Positions 16,774 through 25,378 of a DNA stretch of 35,000 bases are shown here, in pieces (positions within the stretch are counted from its first letter, which is position 1; each line of letters starts with the position of its first letter). The notes beneath the pieces are model-generated. The model made no database searches, was not told the origin of the DNA, and saw only the letters and a list, made by a program, of their open reading frames with translations. The DNA comes from Pirellulaceae bacterium (GTDB lineage Bacteria > Planctomycetota > Planctomycetia > Pirellulales > Pirellulaceae), in NCBI GenBank assembly GCA_018402565.1, contig JAGYIQ010000008.1, positions 1-35,000 of the forward strand, written 5' to 3'. The translations under genes were made by a program, and so were the position numbers.

Positions 16774-19032
16774 CTAAGCCGCTTCTTGATCGGCACGATA
16801 AGCAGTCGTGGGCTGCAGTCGTTGCTCCACTGCCAGCAAATTTGCCGACAGGCACTCGTTCAGGGCGGCTTGCTGGGATCGCAGCTCTTGCCGAGCCACT
16901 TGCACGGCCTCCCACTGCGTTTGCAGGCCCTGCTGACGATCCTCGCCATGTGCCACGCGACGGCTGACCAGCTTCATCTGCCGCTCGATCCAGTTGCGGA
17001 GCGACTCGCGGTACAGCAGCATTTCCGACTGCCGGGACTCCAATCGCTCCAGCTTCCGCTTGGCGGCCGCTTGTAAGGTCTCTGCGTCCTGATGCACCTT
17101 CTTCAGGTAGCCCTGTGTCTCCTCCGAGATAATCTGCCAGCGCTGATTCCAGTCGGCATTGGACAGCGTTTGCCGCACGGTCCGCTCCAACTGCTTGAGC
17201 ACGACGCGGTCGCGCAGTATCTCCACCTGCGCCTGCTGCAGCCGCTCTTCCATCGCCTGAATCGCGGCTTCCCGTTGGTCCAAGAACGTGGCACGCTTGG
17301 CCGATTCATGCTGCTCGATGACCCGCAGCCGCTCGATCTCCTCCAAGCCTGCCGTCCATTGCTGCTGTTGCCGCCCGCGTGTCTCCTGCCACTCTTGTTG
17401 CTCGGTGGCCAAACGATCCACTTCGACCGCCCAGTGCTGCTGCTGTTGCACCAGGATGTCCTTGAGCAACTCCAGCTGTCGGCGAGTTTGCTGCATCGCC
17501 CGAATCGCGGTCTCGTGCTGCTGCCGCAGTTGCTGAGCCTGTCGCTGCAGCCCGGATGCCGTGTCCGAAGATCCCGTGTCCCCCGAAGAACTCCCAGTCT
17601 CCCGCGCCGCTCGCCCGACGGCAGACGATGTCGCTGCCGCTGATGGCGACACCCGGGAAGCCGACGCGGCAACCCAACCCGCCGCGACATGCTCCTGCTG
17701 CACCTGCCGGTGGACGTACTCCTCGATCACCGCGTAAAAATTCGCGTCCTGATGCTCTTCACAGCCGTCGACCAGCTCCGTCGCACCGACCTGTCCCTGG
17801 ACCGACAAGGAGTCGTCCCACACCCCATGGGCCAGACGCTCGTTGGCGGCAATCCATTCCGGTGTGATCCGACGCTCCCCACGCCCCTCGGTCGCGGCGA
17901 CTGGCAACTCGACACTTGCGTCAATCGCTGGTTCAACGTTCAGCCCCGGGGAGGAACCCCGCTCGGCTTCTGATTCGACTTCTGTCACTGGCCAGTCGGC
18001 AAAGCGGGATGACGATTCTCGAGCCGAGCTCGGAGCCTGAGCCTCCAATTCCTGCAGCTGCCGTTGACGCTCGACCAGCGCCAACCGCTCTTGCCGCATC
18101 TGCTTTTCCAGAGCCGCCTCACGCAGCTCCAACTCATTCTTTTGGTACGACAGCTGCTCTTGCCGACGCTTGAGGATATCGAGAATCTCGCGGGCCTGGC
18201 GGCTGAACGCTCCGGAAGCCTCGGCCACAAGAATCGGATCCGCCGCTAGCACAACAGCGGCCCCTGCCGGCAGCTCGAGTGTGGCACTGCCTGTCCCCAC
18301 GATTTCCCCTGTCCCCACGATTTCCTCGGCATATTCAGTTGCAACCGAGCGTTCGGAGGCATGGGCCGATTCTTCGGGGCCGGCTGCGCACACGATATCG
18401 TCGCCAGTAGCCGCAGGCGGGAGGTCGCAGCCCTGGGCCCATTCATCCTCAAGCGGTTCGTCCTCAGTCGCCGGCGATGCATCGCCAGCCACTGCCCGCA
18501 CGGTTTCAATCGCCTGCGATTGGCCGCCCAGGACTTCATCGCCCAGGATTTCATCGCCGAGTGGTTCGTCGCTGTGTGGTTGACGACCCTGGACTTCCTG
18601 GTCCTCGGACAGGCCAGCGTCCTCGGACAGGCCAGCGTCCTCGGACAGGCTGGCGTCAGGCCGGCTTCCGCGGCCCATGCTGGCCGGTTGGTTCCGGGAT
18701 GGCAGGGGGAGCACGTCCGACTCCGGTTCCTCCAAAGCCGCCAGATCCGCCAGGAGTTGATCCATCTTGGCTTGCAGTTTGGTGGGCAGCCGCCGCTCAT
18801 CGCCGCCCGCGGGTGCGGGACCGGTCGAACGCGAGCTCCAGTGGGGCGTTGATCGCCCGCCAGGGGCCGAGGGGGAGGTGGAACTCCGAGCGTCGGAGCC
18901 CGGTGCCCCGGGTCGAGAGGGACCGAAATGCACGTGGGGTTGGTTCCCGACCGAGCCATGAGCCTGGTCCACACGCTCGGGGGCGATCTCGCTGGCCGAC
19001 TCGGTTCGCTGGAAAGTCTTTGAATCAGACAT
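16774..19032 (-). CDS. Large coiled-coil protein with low-complexity N-terminal half
   Basis: A 752-residue protein with no signal peptide or membrane segment, so probably cytoplasmic. The first ~270 residues are disordered and acidic, with tandem motifs LSEDAGLSEDAGLSED, DEILGDEVLGGQ and EEIVGTGEIVGTG. Two coiled coils follow: ~277-334 (ILKRRQEQLSYQKNELELRE...) and ~492-735 (very Gln-rich: QQAQQLRQQHETAIRAMQQ). No catalytic motif is seen. The start at 19032 has AAGGA seven bases ahead; the longer frame to 19131 adds an unsuited N-terminus. It is a single gene, with its 5' side divergent from groES. A structural, scaffolding or cytoskeleton-like role is possible but unproven, and the family is not recognised. 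Confidence 0.8.
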   Translation of the reverse strand: MSDSKTFQRTESASEIAPERVDQAHGSVGNQPHVHFGPSRPGAPGSDARSSTSPSAPGGRSTPHWSSRSTGPAPAGGDERRLPTKLQAKMDQLLADLAALEEPESDVLPLPSRNQPASMGRGSRPDASLSEDAGLSEDAGLSEDQEVQGRQPHSDEPLGDEILGDEVLGGQSQAIETVRAVAGDASPATEDEPLEDEWAQGCDLPPAATGDDIVCAAGPEESAHASERSVATEYAEEIVGTGEIVGTGSATLELPAGAAVVLAADPILVAEASGAFSRQAREILDILKRRQEQLSYQKNELELREAALEKQMRQERLALVERQRQLQELEAQAPSSARESSSRFADWPVTEVESEAERGSSPGLNVEPAIDASVELPVAATEGRGERRITPEWIAANERLAHGVWDDSLSVQGQVGATELVDGCEEHQDANFYAVIEEYVHRQVQQEHVAAGWVAASASRVSPSAAATSSAVGRAARETGSSSGDTGSSDTASGLQRQAQQLRQQHETAIRAMQQTRRQLELLKDILVQQQQHWAVEVDRLATEQQEWQETRGRQQQQWTAGLEEIERLRVIEQHESAKRATFLDQREAAIQAMEERLQQAQVEILRDRVVLKQLERTVRQTLSNADWNQRWQIISEETQGYLKKVHQDAETLQAAAKRKLERLESRQSEMLLYRESLRNWIERQMKLVSRRVAHGEDRQQGLQTQWEAVQVARQELRSQQAALNECLSANLLAVEQRLQPTTAYRADQEAA
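18291..18654 (-). repeat. 15/18-bp in-frame tandem repeats in the coiled-coil gene
   Basis: Three separate arrays occur: CTGTCCCCACGATTTCCY twice at 18291-18326 (EIVGTG), GCCCAGGAYTTCATC twice at 18526-18555 (GDEIL/GDEVL), and GTCCTCGGACAGGCCAGC three times at 18601-18654 (LSEDAG). Copies within each array are nearly identical at base level, so they are recent expansions. Confidence 0.85.
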
Positions 19033-19331
19033 GGGACGTCCTTGACCTGGAGGGGGAGAGCAGGTCAGCTCAAATCTTGCTAGCATGGCAGGGCCGACCG
19101 GCCAGAATCCGGTCGATACAATCAAACTCATCGGAAAAGTCGACCCAATTTATTGAGGCCAATCCGAGTTTTCGGGACGCTGCTAGCAAAAAAACGGCAG
19201 GAGTGCCCGGCAGCGACTTGCACGCGGGGCCGTTCCAGGGAAAATGGGCGGTTACCTGAACGAAACCGTCGCGTTGCTCCCGAGGCTGGGTGACGGGCGA
19301 ACGATTCCTCTGTTATGTCGAAGAAACACCC

Positions 19332-19619
19332 ATGAAGGTCGAACCGCTCGGTGACAAAATTTTGGTCCGCCGACTTGAAGCCGCTGAGAAGACCAGCGGC
19401 GGTTTGTTTTTGCCCGACTCTGCTCAGGACAAGCCCACGGGTGGTCGGGTCTTGTCGGTGGGACCAGGTCGGACGACCAAGTTGGGCGTACGGGTCCGTC
19501 CGCAGGTTTCGGAAGGGGATCGCGTGGTGTTCTCCTCTTGGTCTGGGACCGAGATCACGGTGGATGGCAACACGGTCTTGATCTTGGCCGAGAGCGACAT
19601 TCTGGCCGTTGTGAATTGA
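19332..19619 (+). CDS. groES: GroES-family co-chaperonin (Cpn10)
   Basis: A 95-residue protein covering the whole Cpn10 fold. It begins MKVEPLGDKILVRRLEAAEKTSGGLFLPD, which includes the mobile loop that grips GroEL (around KTSGGLFLPDSA). It continues through GGRVLSVGPGR, GDRVVFSSWSGTEITVDG and the ending LILAESDILAVV. It would cap a GroEL ring as a heptamer in the cytoplasm. The start at ATG 19332 fits the family; an upstream in-frame start (19290) adds 14 foreign residues. No GroEL gene is adjacent, and a methyltransferase gene follows instead. No CIRCE element was found in the 299 bases upstream. Planctomycetes often carry several groES/groEL copies, and this may be a secondary one. Confidence 0.93.
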   Translation: MKVEPLGDKILVRRLEAAEKTSGGLFLPDSAQDKPTGGRVLSVGPGRTTKLGVRVRPQVSEGDRVVFSSWSGTEITVDGNTVLILAESDILAVVN

Positions 19620-19630
19620 GCGAGCGATTG

Positions 19631-20302
19631 ATGTTGCAGCGGGTCTTGGAACCGGAGTGGATGGACTCCCCCGAGGAGGCTCGCGACTACAACAACATGG
19701 ACCACAGTGAGGTCAATCGCGGCTTCGTGGACGACTTGTGGGCCGCTGGTTTTCAGGGCGGAGACGTGTTGGACATCGGCACGGGTACGGCCCTGATCCC
19801 GATCGAGATCGCTCGGCGGGGCGTTGAGTGTCGGATCATGGCGGCCGACGCGGCGGTGGCGATGTTGGAGCGAGCCCGCTTGAATCTTGAGATTGCGGGC
19901 CTGATGCGTGTGGTCCAGTTGTCCCAGTGCGATGCCAAGGCCATGCCGTATGCCAACGGCATGTTCGAATGGACGCTGTGCAACGGCACCGTGCATCACA
20001 TTCCCGACCCCGCTCGTTTGTGGCAGGAGGCTTGGCGAGTGACTCGGGGTGGCGGGCGACTGTTCTTCCGTGATTTATTGCGTCCGGAATCCGAGTCCGC
20101 CTGCGAACGGTTGGTCGACCTCTACGCGGTTGGCTGCAACGAACATCAGCGCGAGATGTTTCGTCGTTCTTTACTGGCGGCGCTGTCATTGGCAGAGGTT
20201 CAGGCCTTTGTCGCGGCTTTCGACAGCCCACCGGAGTCGGTGCATCTGACCAGCGACCGGCACTGGACCTGGATCGCCACCAAGCCTGAGAAACAAGCCT
20301 GA
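19631..20302 (+). CDS. Class I SAM-dependent methyltransferase
   Basis: A 223-residue protein with the Rossmann-like methyltransferase fold. Motif I is GGDVLDIGTGTALIPIEIA (~42-60), an acidic residue after the second strand lies in MAADAAVAML, and the motif IV/post-motif region is FEWTLCNGTVHHIPDPARLWQEAWRVTRGGGRLFFRD. That form is shared by UbiE/Methyltransf_11-type enzymes acting on small molecules. The substrate cannot be read from the sequence. It starts 11 bases after the groES stop on the same strand, so the two are probably cotranscribed. The gene ends 25 bases before the convergent clpB stop. The start at ATG 19631 is preferred over the upstream frame that runs through groES in another phase. 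Confidence 0.88.
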   Translation: MLQRVLEPEWMDSPEEARDYNNMDHSEVNRGFVDDLWAAGFQGGDVLDIGTGTALIPIEIARRGVECRIMAADAAVAMLERARLNLEIAGLMRVVQLSQCDAKAMPYANGMFEWTLCNGTVHHIPDPARLWQEAWRVTRGGGRLFFRDLLRPESESACERLVDLYAVGCNEHQREMFRRSLLAALSLAEVQAFVAAFDSPPESVHLTSDRHWTWIATKPEKQA

Positions 20303-20327
20303 TAAATAGCAAATCCAAAAAAGTCAG

Positions 20328-22988
20328 CTATCCCTGCCGCTTAGTGTAGGCTTGGAAGCGGAAGCCGCTGGCGGGATCGTACAGGACTTCGACGCGGCCA
20401 TGCTCGATCAGGTGTCCCTTGAGGATTTCGGTCGCCAGCGGATTGATCAGTTGGTTCTGGATCGTTCGCTTCAAGGGCCGCGCTCCGTACAGTGGGTCGT
20501 AACCCAGTTTCGCCAGGGCATCCAGCACGCTGTCGCTGATGACCAACTCGACCCCTTGATCTTCCAAACGCTTGGCCAAGGTGCGGATTTGGATATCGAC
20601 CACCTTGCGGATTTGGCTGGGTTGCAAGGGTTGGAAGATGATCTTGTCGTCGATGCGATTGAGCAGTTCGGGCAGGAAGCGAGCTTGCAAGGCGGTTTCC
20701 ACGGCCTGTCGCAGTTCTTCGGCATCGCCGCCCTCTCCGGTGATCTTTTGAATCAACTGACTGCCGATGTTGCTGGTCATTACAATCAGCGTGTTGGTGA
20801 AGTCGACGGTATGGCCGTGGTTATCCGTCAACCGTCCATCGTCCAAGACCTGCAAGAGGATGTTGAATACATCGTTGTGGGCCTTTTCGATTTCGTCCAA
20901 CAGGACCACGCAGAAGGGGCGACGTCGGACGGCTTCGGTCAGCTTGCCGCCCTCTTCGTAGCCGACATAGCCCGGCGGCGCGCCGATCAAGCGGCTGACG
21001 TTGTGCTTCTCCATGTACTCGCTCATGTCGATGCGGACCATGGCGTTTTGGTCATCGAACAGGACCTCGGCCAAGGCCTTGCACAGCTCGGTTTTGCCGA
21101 CGCCGGTGGGGCCCAGGAACAGGAACGACCCGATCGGGCGATGGGGGTCTTGCAGGCCGGAGCGACTGCGGCGGACGGCATTGGCGACCGCCGTCACGGC
21201 CTCGTCTTGACCGATCACGCGTTGATGCAGGCGCTCCTCCAGTACCAGCAACTTGGCCCGTTCGGATTCCACCATGCGACTGACGGGGATGCCGGTCCAG
21301 GCGCTGACCACTTCCGCAATTTCTTCTTCTGTCACATTTTCACGCAATAGCCGGCGGCCGCCCTCCGCGGTGGATTCGGCTGCTTCGCTCTCGCGAGCCG
21401 CGGCGGCTTCCAGTTGGGCGGCCAATTTTTTCTGCTGCATGTCCAGCTCGTACAGGCTCTGGTACTCGGCCTCGCTGACCATCTGTCCCACGGCCTGCTT
21501 GGCGTTCATATCGGCCTGCTGTTGTTGGAATTGGCGTTGGGCTTCGTCCAATTGCTTGCGCAGGTTTTGCGAATCGACCATGCCCAATTTTTCGATCTCC
21601 CACTGTTCACGGAGGTTGGCCAGGTCCGCTCGCAGTTGGGCCATTTCCTCGTTGACTTCCTCCAGTCGTTCGCGGGCACTGGCTTCGGTTTCGTCGGCCA
21701 GTTGCCGGGCGGCCAATTCCAACTGCGTCAAGCGGCGTTGGATCGAATCGATTTCATCGGGCACGCTGTCGCGTTCCATGGCCAACTTGCTGCAGGCTTC
21801 ATCGACCAGATCGATGGCTTTGTCGGGCAAAAAGCGATCGGTGATGTAGCGAGCCGAGAGTTGGGCGGCGGCCACCAGGGCGGCGTCCTTGATTTGCACA
21901 CCGTGGTGGGCCTCGTACCGCTGCTTCAAGCCCCGCAGGATCGTGATGGTGTCCTCGATGTTGGGTTGATCGACGTAGACCGGTTGGAAGCGGCGTTCCA
22001 GGGCCGCGTCTTTTTCGATGTACTTGCGGTACTCGTCCAGCGTCGTTGCGCCCACGCAACGCAGTTCGCCGCGGGCCAAAGCCGGCTTGAGCAGGTTGGC
22101 CGCATCGTTGCCGCCCTCCGCAGCCCCGGCCCCGACGACCGTGTGCAACTCGTCGATGAACAGAATGATGCGACCATCGGCGTCGGCCACTTCTCGCAGC
22201 ACGGCCTTGAGTCGCTCCTCAAATTCGCCGCGGAACTTGGTGCCGGCCACCAAAGCGCCCATGTCCAGCGCCACCACACGCGTGTTCTGCAAGCTCTGCG
22301 GGACGTCGTTCTCCACGATGCGGCGGGCCAAGCCCTCGGCGATGGCGGTTTTGCCGACGCCCGGTTGGCCGATCAGCACCGGGTTGTTCTTCGTGCGTCG
22401 CGACAGCACCTGGATCACACGGCGGATCTCTTGGTCGCGGCCGATGACCGGGTCCAGTTTCCCGGCCTTGGCTCGCTCGACCAGATCGATGCCATACTTC
22501 TCCAACGCTTGAAATTTGCTTTCGGGATCTTGATCCGTCACTTTAGCGCTCCCACGCAAGGCTTGAATGGCCGCCCGCAAGTCTTTCTCGGTGACGGCCT
22601 GTGTTTGCAAAATGGTCTTGGCGGTCGACTCGACGCGGGTCAGTGCCAGCAGCAGATGTTCTGTCGAGACGAACTCGTCCTGCATCGACTGCGCCAGCTC
22701 TTGGGCCTGGCCCAGCACCTGGGACAATTGGCTGCCCAGGCCCCGCGGTGAGCTGTTGGACGAGGACGGCAAACGCTTGAGCTCGCCGGCCACCGCCTGC
22801 TGCAGGGCCGGCAGAGGCACTTGCAGTTTCTGCAGGATCGGTACGGTCAAGCCTTGCCGCTCGGCCAGTAACGCGGCCAGCAGATGCAGGGGCGTGATCT
22901 CAGGATTCCCGGCCGCTTGGGCCGCCTGTTGACTTTGAGCGAGTGCCTCTTGGGCTTTGGTGGTCAATTTGTCGAATGAAAATCCCAC
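20328..22988 (-). CDS. clpB: ATP-dependent disaggregase ClpB
   Basis: An 886-residue Hsp100 protein. The start is taken as GTG at 22988: AGGAG lies six bases ahead, the product then begins MGFSFDKLTTKAQEALAQ like other ClpB proteins, and Walker A of the first AAA+ domain (GQPGVGKT) falls at ~207-214, as in E. coli. An upstream ATG frame would add 40 unrelated residues. Domains in order are Clp_N double repeat (~5-145), AAA+ 1 with Walker B RIILFIDE, the M-domain coiled coil (~400-525), AAA+ 2 with GPTGVGKT (~626-633), and a C-terminal D2-small domain. The M-domain distinguishes it from ClpA and ClpC. It resolubilises aggregates together with DnaK. It converges on the methyltransferase gene. 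Confidence 0.97.
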   Translation of the reverse strand: MGFSFDKLTTKAQEALAQSQQAAQAAGNPEITPLHLLAALLAERQGLTVPILQKLQVPLPALQQAVAGELKRLPSSSNSSPRGLGSQLSQVLGQAQELAQSMQDEFVSTEHLLLALTRVESTAKTILQTQAVTEKDLRAAIQALRGSAKVTDQDPESKFQALEKYGIDLVERAKAGKLDPVIGRDQEIRRVIQVLSRRTKNNPVLIGQPGVGKTAIAEGLARRIVENDVPQSLQNTRVVALDMGALVAGTKFRGEFEERLKAVLREVADADGRIILFIDELHTVVGAGAAEGGNDAANLLKPALARGELRCVGATTLDEYRKYIEKDAALERRFQPVYVDQPNIEDTITILRGLKQRYEAHHGVQIKDAALVAAAQLSARYITDRFLPDKAIDLVDEACSKLAMERDSVPDEIDSIQRRLTQLELAARQLADETEASARERLEEVNEEMAQLRADLANLREQWEIEKLGMVDSQNLRKQLDEAQRQFQQQQADMNAKQAVGQMVSEAEYQSLYELDMQQKKLAAQLEAAAARESEAAESTAEGGRRLLRENVTEEEIAEVVSAWTGIPVSRMVESERAKLLVLEERLHQRVIGQDEAVTAVANAVRRSRSGLQDPHRPIGSFLFLGPTGVGKTELCKALAEVLFDDQNAMVRIDMSEYMEKHNVSRLIGAPPGYVGYEEGGKLTEAVRRRPFCVVLLDEIEKAHNDVFNILLQVLDDGRLTDNHGHTVDFTNTLIVMTSNIGSQLIQKITGEGGDAEELRQAVETALQARFLPELLNRIDDKIIFQPLQPSQIRKVVDIQIRTLAKRLEDQGVELVISDSVLDALAKLGYDPLYGARPLKRTIQNQLINPLATEILKGHLIEHGRVEVLYDPASGFRFQAYTKRQG

Positions 22989-23298
22989 GTTCGACTCCTG
23001 TGGACGAGCAATAATCCGCTTGGTCTCGCCACGGCGTCGATCCTGCCAAAACCGGCAGCCCGTAGCGGCTGGTGGGGGAAAGTGCATCTTTCGGGCCAAT
23101 TGTGACAAACTTCAGTCGCGGCGAGCCAGTGCCGAGCCAGCCTGGTGGCAGCACCAGGTGGAATTGGGGCAGCTGCGGTAAGGGGTGTAGGCTTTGCCGG
23201 GACGATAAAATGCGTCATAATCCGCCGCAGAGGCGCGGAGCCGTGCGCCCAAGTGTTCGCCGTCGCCTTGATACCGTTTAGCCTGAGTTTGGGATCGC
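22989..23298. other. Divergent intergenic region between clpB and the BtaA-like gene
   Basis: It contains the clpB Shine-Dalgarno site, a candidate promoter for the rightward gene (23194-23221), and no clear heat-shock promoter or CIRCE element on the clpB side. I see no gene. Confidence 0.5.
23194..23221 (+). promoter_or_regulatory. Candidate promoter of the BtaA-like gene
   Basis: TTGCCG (23194-23199) and CATAAT (23216-23221) are separated by 16 bases and lie 77 bases upstream of the ATG at 23299. The match to sigma-70 is partial and no experimental support exists. Confidence 0.4.
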
Positions 23299-24498
23299 AT
23301 GAAGAAAGTATTGGAGTGGGTTAGTCGCCGCGTGTTCTCGGCAGTGCACGGCAACAACTTGGTCTACAACATCTGTTGGGAAGACCCCCGCTTGGACCGC
23401 GTCGCACTCGAGTTCCAGCCAACGGACGACGTGTTGGTCATCACCAGCGCCGGCTGCAATGCCTTGGACTACGCACTCTGCTCCCCCAATCACGTGTACG
23501 CGGTCGATATGAACCCGCGACAGAACGCCCTGTTGGAATTGAAGCAGGCCGCCATCCGCCAACTGGAATACCCCGAGTTCTTCCGCATGTTTGGCCACGG
23601 ACACCTGCCCGGCGTGGCGGAGGTCTATCGGCAGCAGCTCCGCGAGCAGTTGACGCCTTGGAGCCAGCGGTTCTGGGATAAGCGGATCGGGTGGTTCGAC
23701 CACGCGAAATTGTCGTTTTATTTCCGCGGCACCAGCGGCTCGTTTGCTCGCTTGATCAACCATTACGTCGACCATGTGGTCAAGGTGCGACCCGCTGTCA
23801 ATCAGCTGCTCAACGCGCAGTCGGTCGAAGAGCAAGCCGAGATCTACCGCACGCAGATCTACGACAAGTTCTGGTCCCGACCGCTCAAGTTTTTCATCAA
23901 CCGCGACGTGACAATGGCCATGTTGGGCGTGCCCAAGGCCCAGCGGCGGCAATTGGAGTCGCAATACAATGGCCAGATCGCCAAATTCATTCACGATAGC
24001 TTGGAGGCGGTGCTGACCAAGGTCCCGATCCACGACAACTACTTCTGGCGCGTGTACCTGACCGGGCGCTACACCCCGGAGTGCTGCCCCGAGTACGTGA
24101 AAGAAGCCAATTTTGCGGCCTTGAAGAGCGGCTTGGTCGATCGCGTGTCCACCCATACCGACTCCGTGCAAGGCTTCCTGGAAAAGCACCCAGGGAAGAT
24201 CTCCAAGTTTATTTTGCTCGATCACATGGATTGGTTGTCCGACAACATGTTCCCGTTGCTGGAGTCGGAGTGGCAAGCAATTGTCAATTCAGCGGCCCCC
24301 CAGACCCGGATGATCTGGCGCAGCGGCGGGCTGGAAACCGATTTCATCCAACGGGTGGAAGTGGAAGTCGGCGGACGCCCCTACCAAGTCCCGCAACTTT
24401 TGACCTACCACCAGGAACTGGCCCAGCAGCTCCACCCGCAAGACCGCGTCCACACGTACGGCAGTTTTTACATCGCCGACCTGCAGGTCCCCGCCTAG
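23299..24498 (+). CDS. btaA: BtaA-like S-adenosylmethionine:diacylglycerol 3-amino-3-carboxypropyltransferase
   Basis: A 399-residue protein of the DUF3419/BtaA family. BtaA moves the 3-amino-3-carboxypropyl group of SAM to diacylglycerol to make diacylglyceryl homoserine, the precursor of the betaine lipid DGTS. Visible signs are YNICWEDPRLDRVAL near the N-terminus, a SAM-binding strand-loop VLVITSAGCNALDYAL (~45-60), YAVDMNPRQNALLELK, and a C-terminal FILLDHMDWLSD followed by a strand MIWRSGG, all typical of the family. The length is normal. The methylating partner BtaB is not next to it; the downstream DNA is repeat and fragment debris. It lies alone, divergent from clpB. Betaine-lipid synthesis is often induced by phosphate shortage, but no Pho-box was identified. 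Confidence 0.88.
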   Translation: MKKVLEWVSRRVFSAVHGNNLVYNICWEDPRLDRVALEFQPTDDVLVITSAGCNALDYALCSPNHVYAVDMNPRQNALLELKQAAIRQLEYPEFFRMFGHGHLPGVAEVYRQQLREQLTPWSQRFWDKRIGWFDHAKLSFYFRGTSGSFARLINHYVDHVVKVRPAVNQLLNAQSVEEQAEIYRTQIYDKFWSRPLKFFINRDVTMAMLGVPKAQRRQLESQYNGQIAKFIHDSLEAVLTKVPIHDNYFWRVYLTGRYTPECCPEYVKEANFAALKSGLVDRVSTHTDSVQGFLEKHPGKISKFILLDHMDWLSDNMFPLLESEWQAIVNSAAPQTRMIWRSGGLETDFIQRVEVEVGGRPYQVPQLLTYHQELAQQLHPQDRVHTYGSFYIADLQVPA

Positions 24499-24641
24499 CC
24501 AGCGATTGCTCCCAACGGCAGTTGGGCAGTTGTGGGGGCGCGTCGCGTCGCGTGGTTCCCAGCCGCTTGGGGCGAGTGAGCTTGTGGAAAAGTTGACGGA
24601 TTCCGGTGGCTCAGAAAACGACCACGGGGTGGAGGAGTAGC

Positions 24642-24720
24642 TATAATAGAAATGGCGTTGGGCCGCCCGCCGTGGGCCGAGCGTCGAAATGCTGGGCAGC
24701 ACGCAGGGGAGCAGCTCAGC
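24642..24720 (+). promoter_or_regulatory. Conserved TATAAT box and leader hairpin, copy A
   Basis: A TATAAT at 24642-24647 is followed by a leader stem GCTGGGC/GCTCAGC (24691-24697 with 24714-24720). The same box and stem occur in copy B with a different loop sequence. No good -35 is visible. Confidence 0.45.
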
Positions 24721-24748
24721 CTACCAGTAGCTACGCGAGTCGATTCGA

Positions 24749-25040
24749 ATGCAAACAATCTGTCTGTTCGGGCGGAACCCCACCAGTGGCAGCCACGCCA
24801 AGAGGGCTGCGACTCGGCTTCCCCGGGGCTGGCTACATTGCTGCCTTTGCAGCAAACGCGGGCTGGGGTGGCGTCGTCTGGAGCAAGGCCACGGCGGTTG
24901 CCGCAGCCCGACAGGATGACCAGAAAAAGACGGACGCGTTGCCGCCGATCCCCGGCATCAGCATCGCACAGGCCGTAGAGACCCTCGAGAAGGTAGGGGC
25001 CGCCAACGAAGGGTTGATCCAGCTGGCCTTCGAAGAAGGT
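24749..25040 (+). pseudogene. Truncated, frameshifted N-terminal copy of the 28403-30577 secreted protein
   Basis: The ATG at 24749 corresponds to the ATG at 28403. The first ~35 codons (MQTICLFGRNPTSG...GWLHCCLC) align with MPTICPIRRNPNSS...GWVQLCLW. Near 24850 the matching frame shifts, and GVVWSK...DALPPIPGISIAQAVETLEK then matches to LIQLAFEEG at 25040. Beyond that the similarity stops: roughly 600 residues of the parent are absent and unrelated coding debris follows. An open frame from 24606 covers the second half but starts in noncoding leader, so it is not a credible gene. Confidence 0.85.
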
Positions 25041-25041
25041 A

Positions 25042-25296
25042 AATTCATGCTCAACTGGGTCAGATATACCAAAAACGGCAAATCGAATCGAATACGCAGC
25101 AAAAGTCGCTCAAGCAACCGGCTGTACAGTTATGGCACCGGAATATTGCTTGATTGGCTTTTTCGGAGATGGCGTTTACACTAGTAAGTACCAACAAAAA
25201 ACAATCCTCGGGAGAGGTGCAGCGGGATGTTTCAATATTTTTGACCCGAGCGGAAAATGTCGTTATCGACCTGATTACAAACCGCAGTCGAACTAG
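25042..25296 (+). pseudogene. Fragment of an Rhs-type C-terminal module with an NSCSTG motif
   Basis: In the frame starting at 25042 there are 84 uninterrupted codons before TAG. They begin VNSCSTGSDIPKTANRIEYA-type sequence, then AAKVAQATGCTVMAPEYC and a Gly/aromatic end, FNIFDPSGKCRYRPDYKP. The pattern L.SC.TG......A..LA..TG..V.AP...G...F.P.G is one I recall from C-termini of Rhs-like and other polymorphic toxins. The segment starts right at the break with the duplicated 5' copy and is one base out of frame with it, so it lacks its own start. It is either a relic or part of a displaced cassette. The Cys is suggestive of a caspase-like or lipid-linked site, but no His partner is identified. 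Confidence 0.6.
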
Positions 25297-25378
25297 CAAC
25301 ACGCAGGCTATTGCAACTGTACTGATTCACCAAAACACTTGTGTAGAACACGTTATGTATGTGAAATGGCGCAACGCA

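Larger units (their letters stand above)
24585..25040 (+). repeat. Duplicated 5' segment (copy A) of the 28403-30577 gene
   Basis: This segment aligns with about 28233-28700. Shared features in order are AAAAGTT/GATTC, a TATAAT (24642-24647 here, 28297-28302 there), GCTGGGCAGCAC...GCTCAGCCTAC, GTAGCTACGCGAGTCGATTC, an ATG at the same distance from TATAAT, and a nearly identical stretch encoding DALPPIPGISIAQAVE. Similarity ends abruptly at 25040. Confidence 0.9.

Noticed and set aside
19033..19331. CIRCE operator or heat-shock promoter upstream of groES
   Set aside because: The TTAGCACTC/GAGTGCTAA inverted repeat is absent and no convincing sigma-32-type site was found.
21414..22751. 445-codon plus-strand open frame
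   Set aside because: It is antisense to clpB, which has both Walker A motifs and the M-domain.
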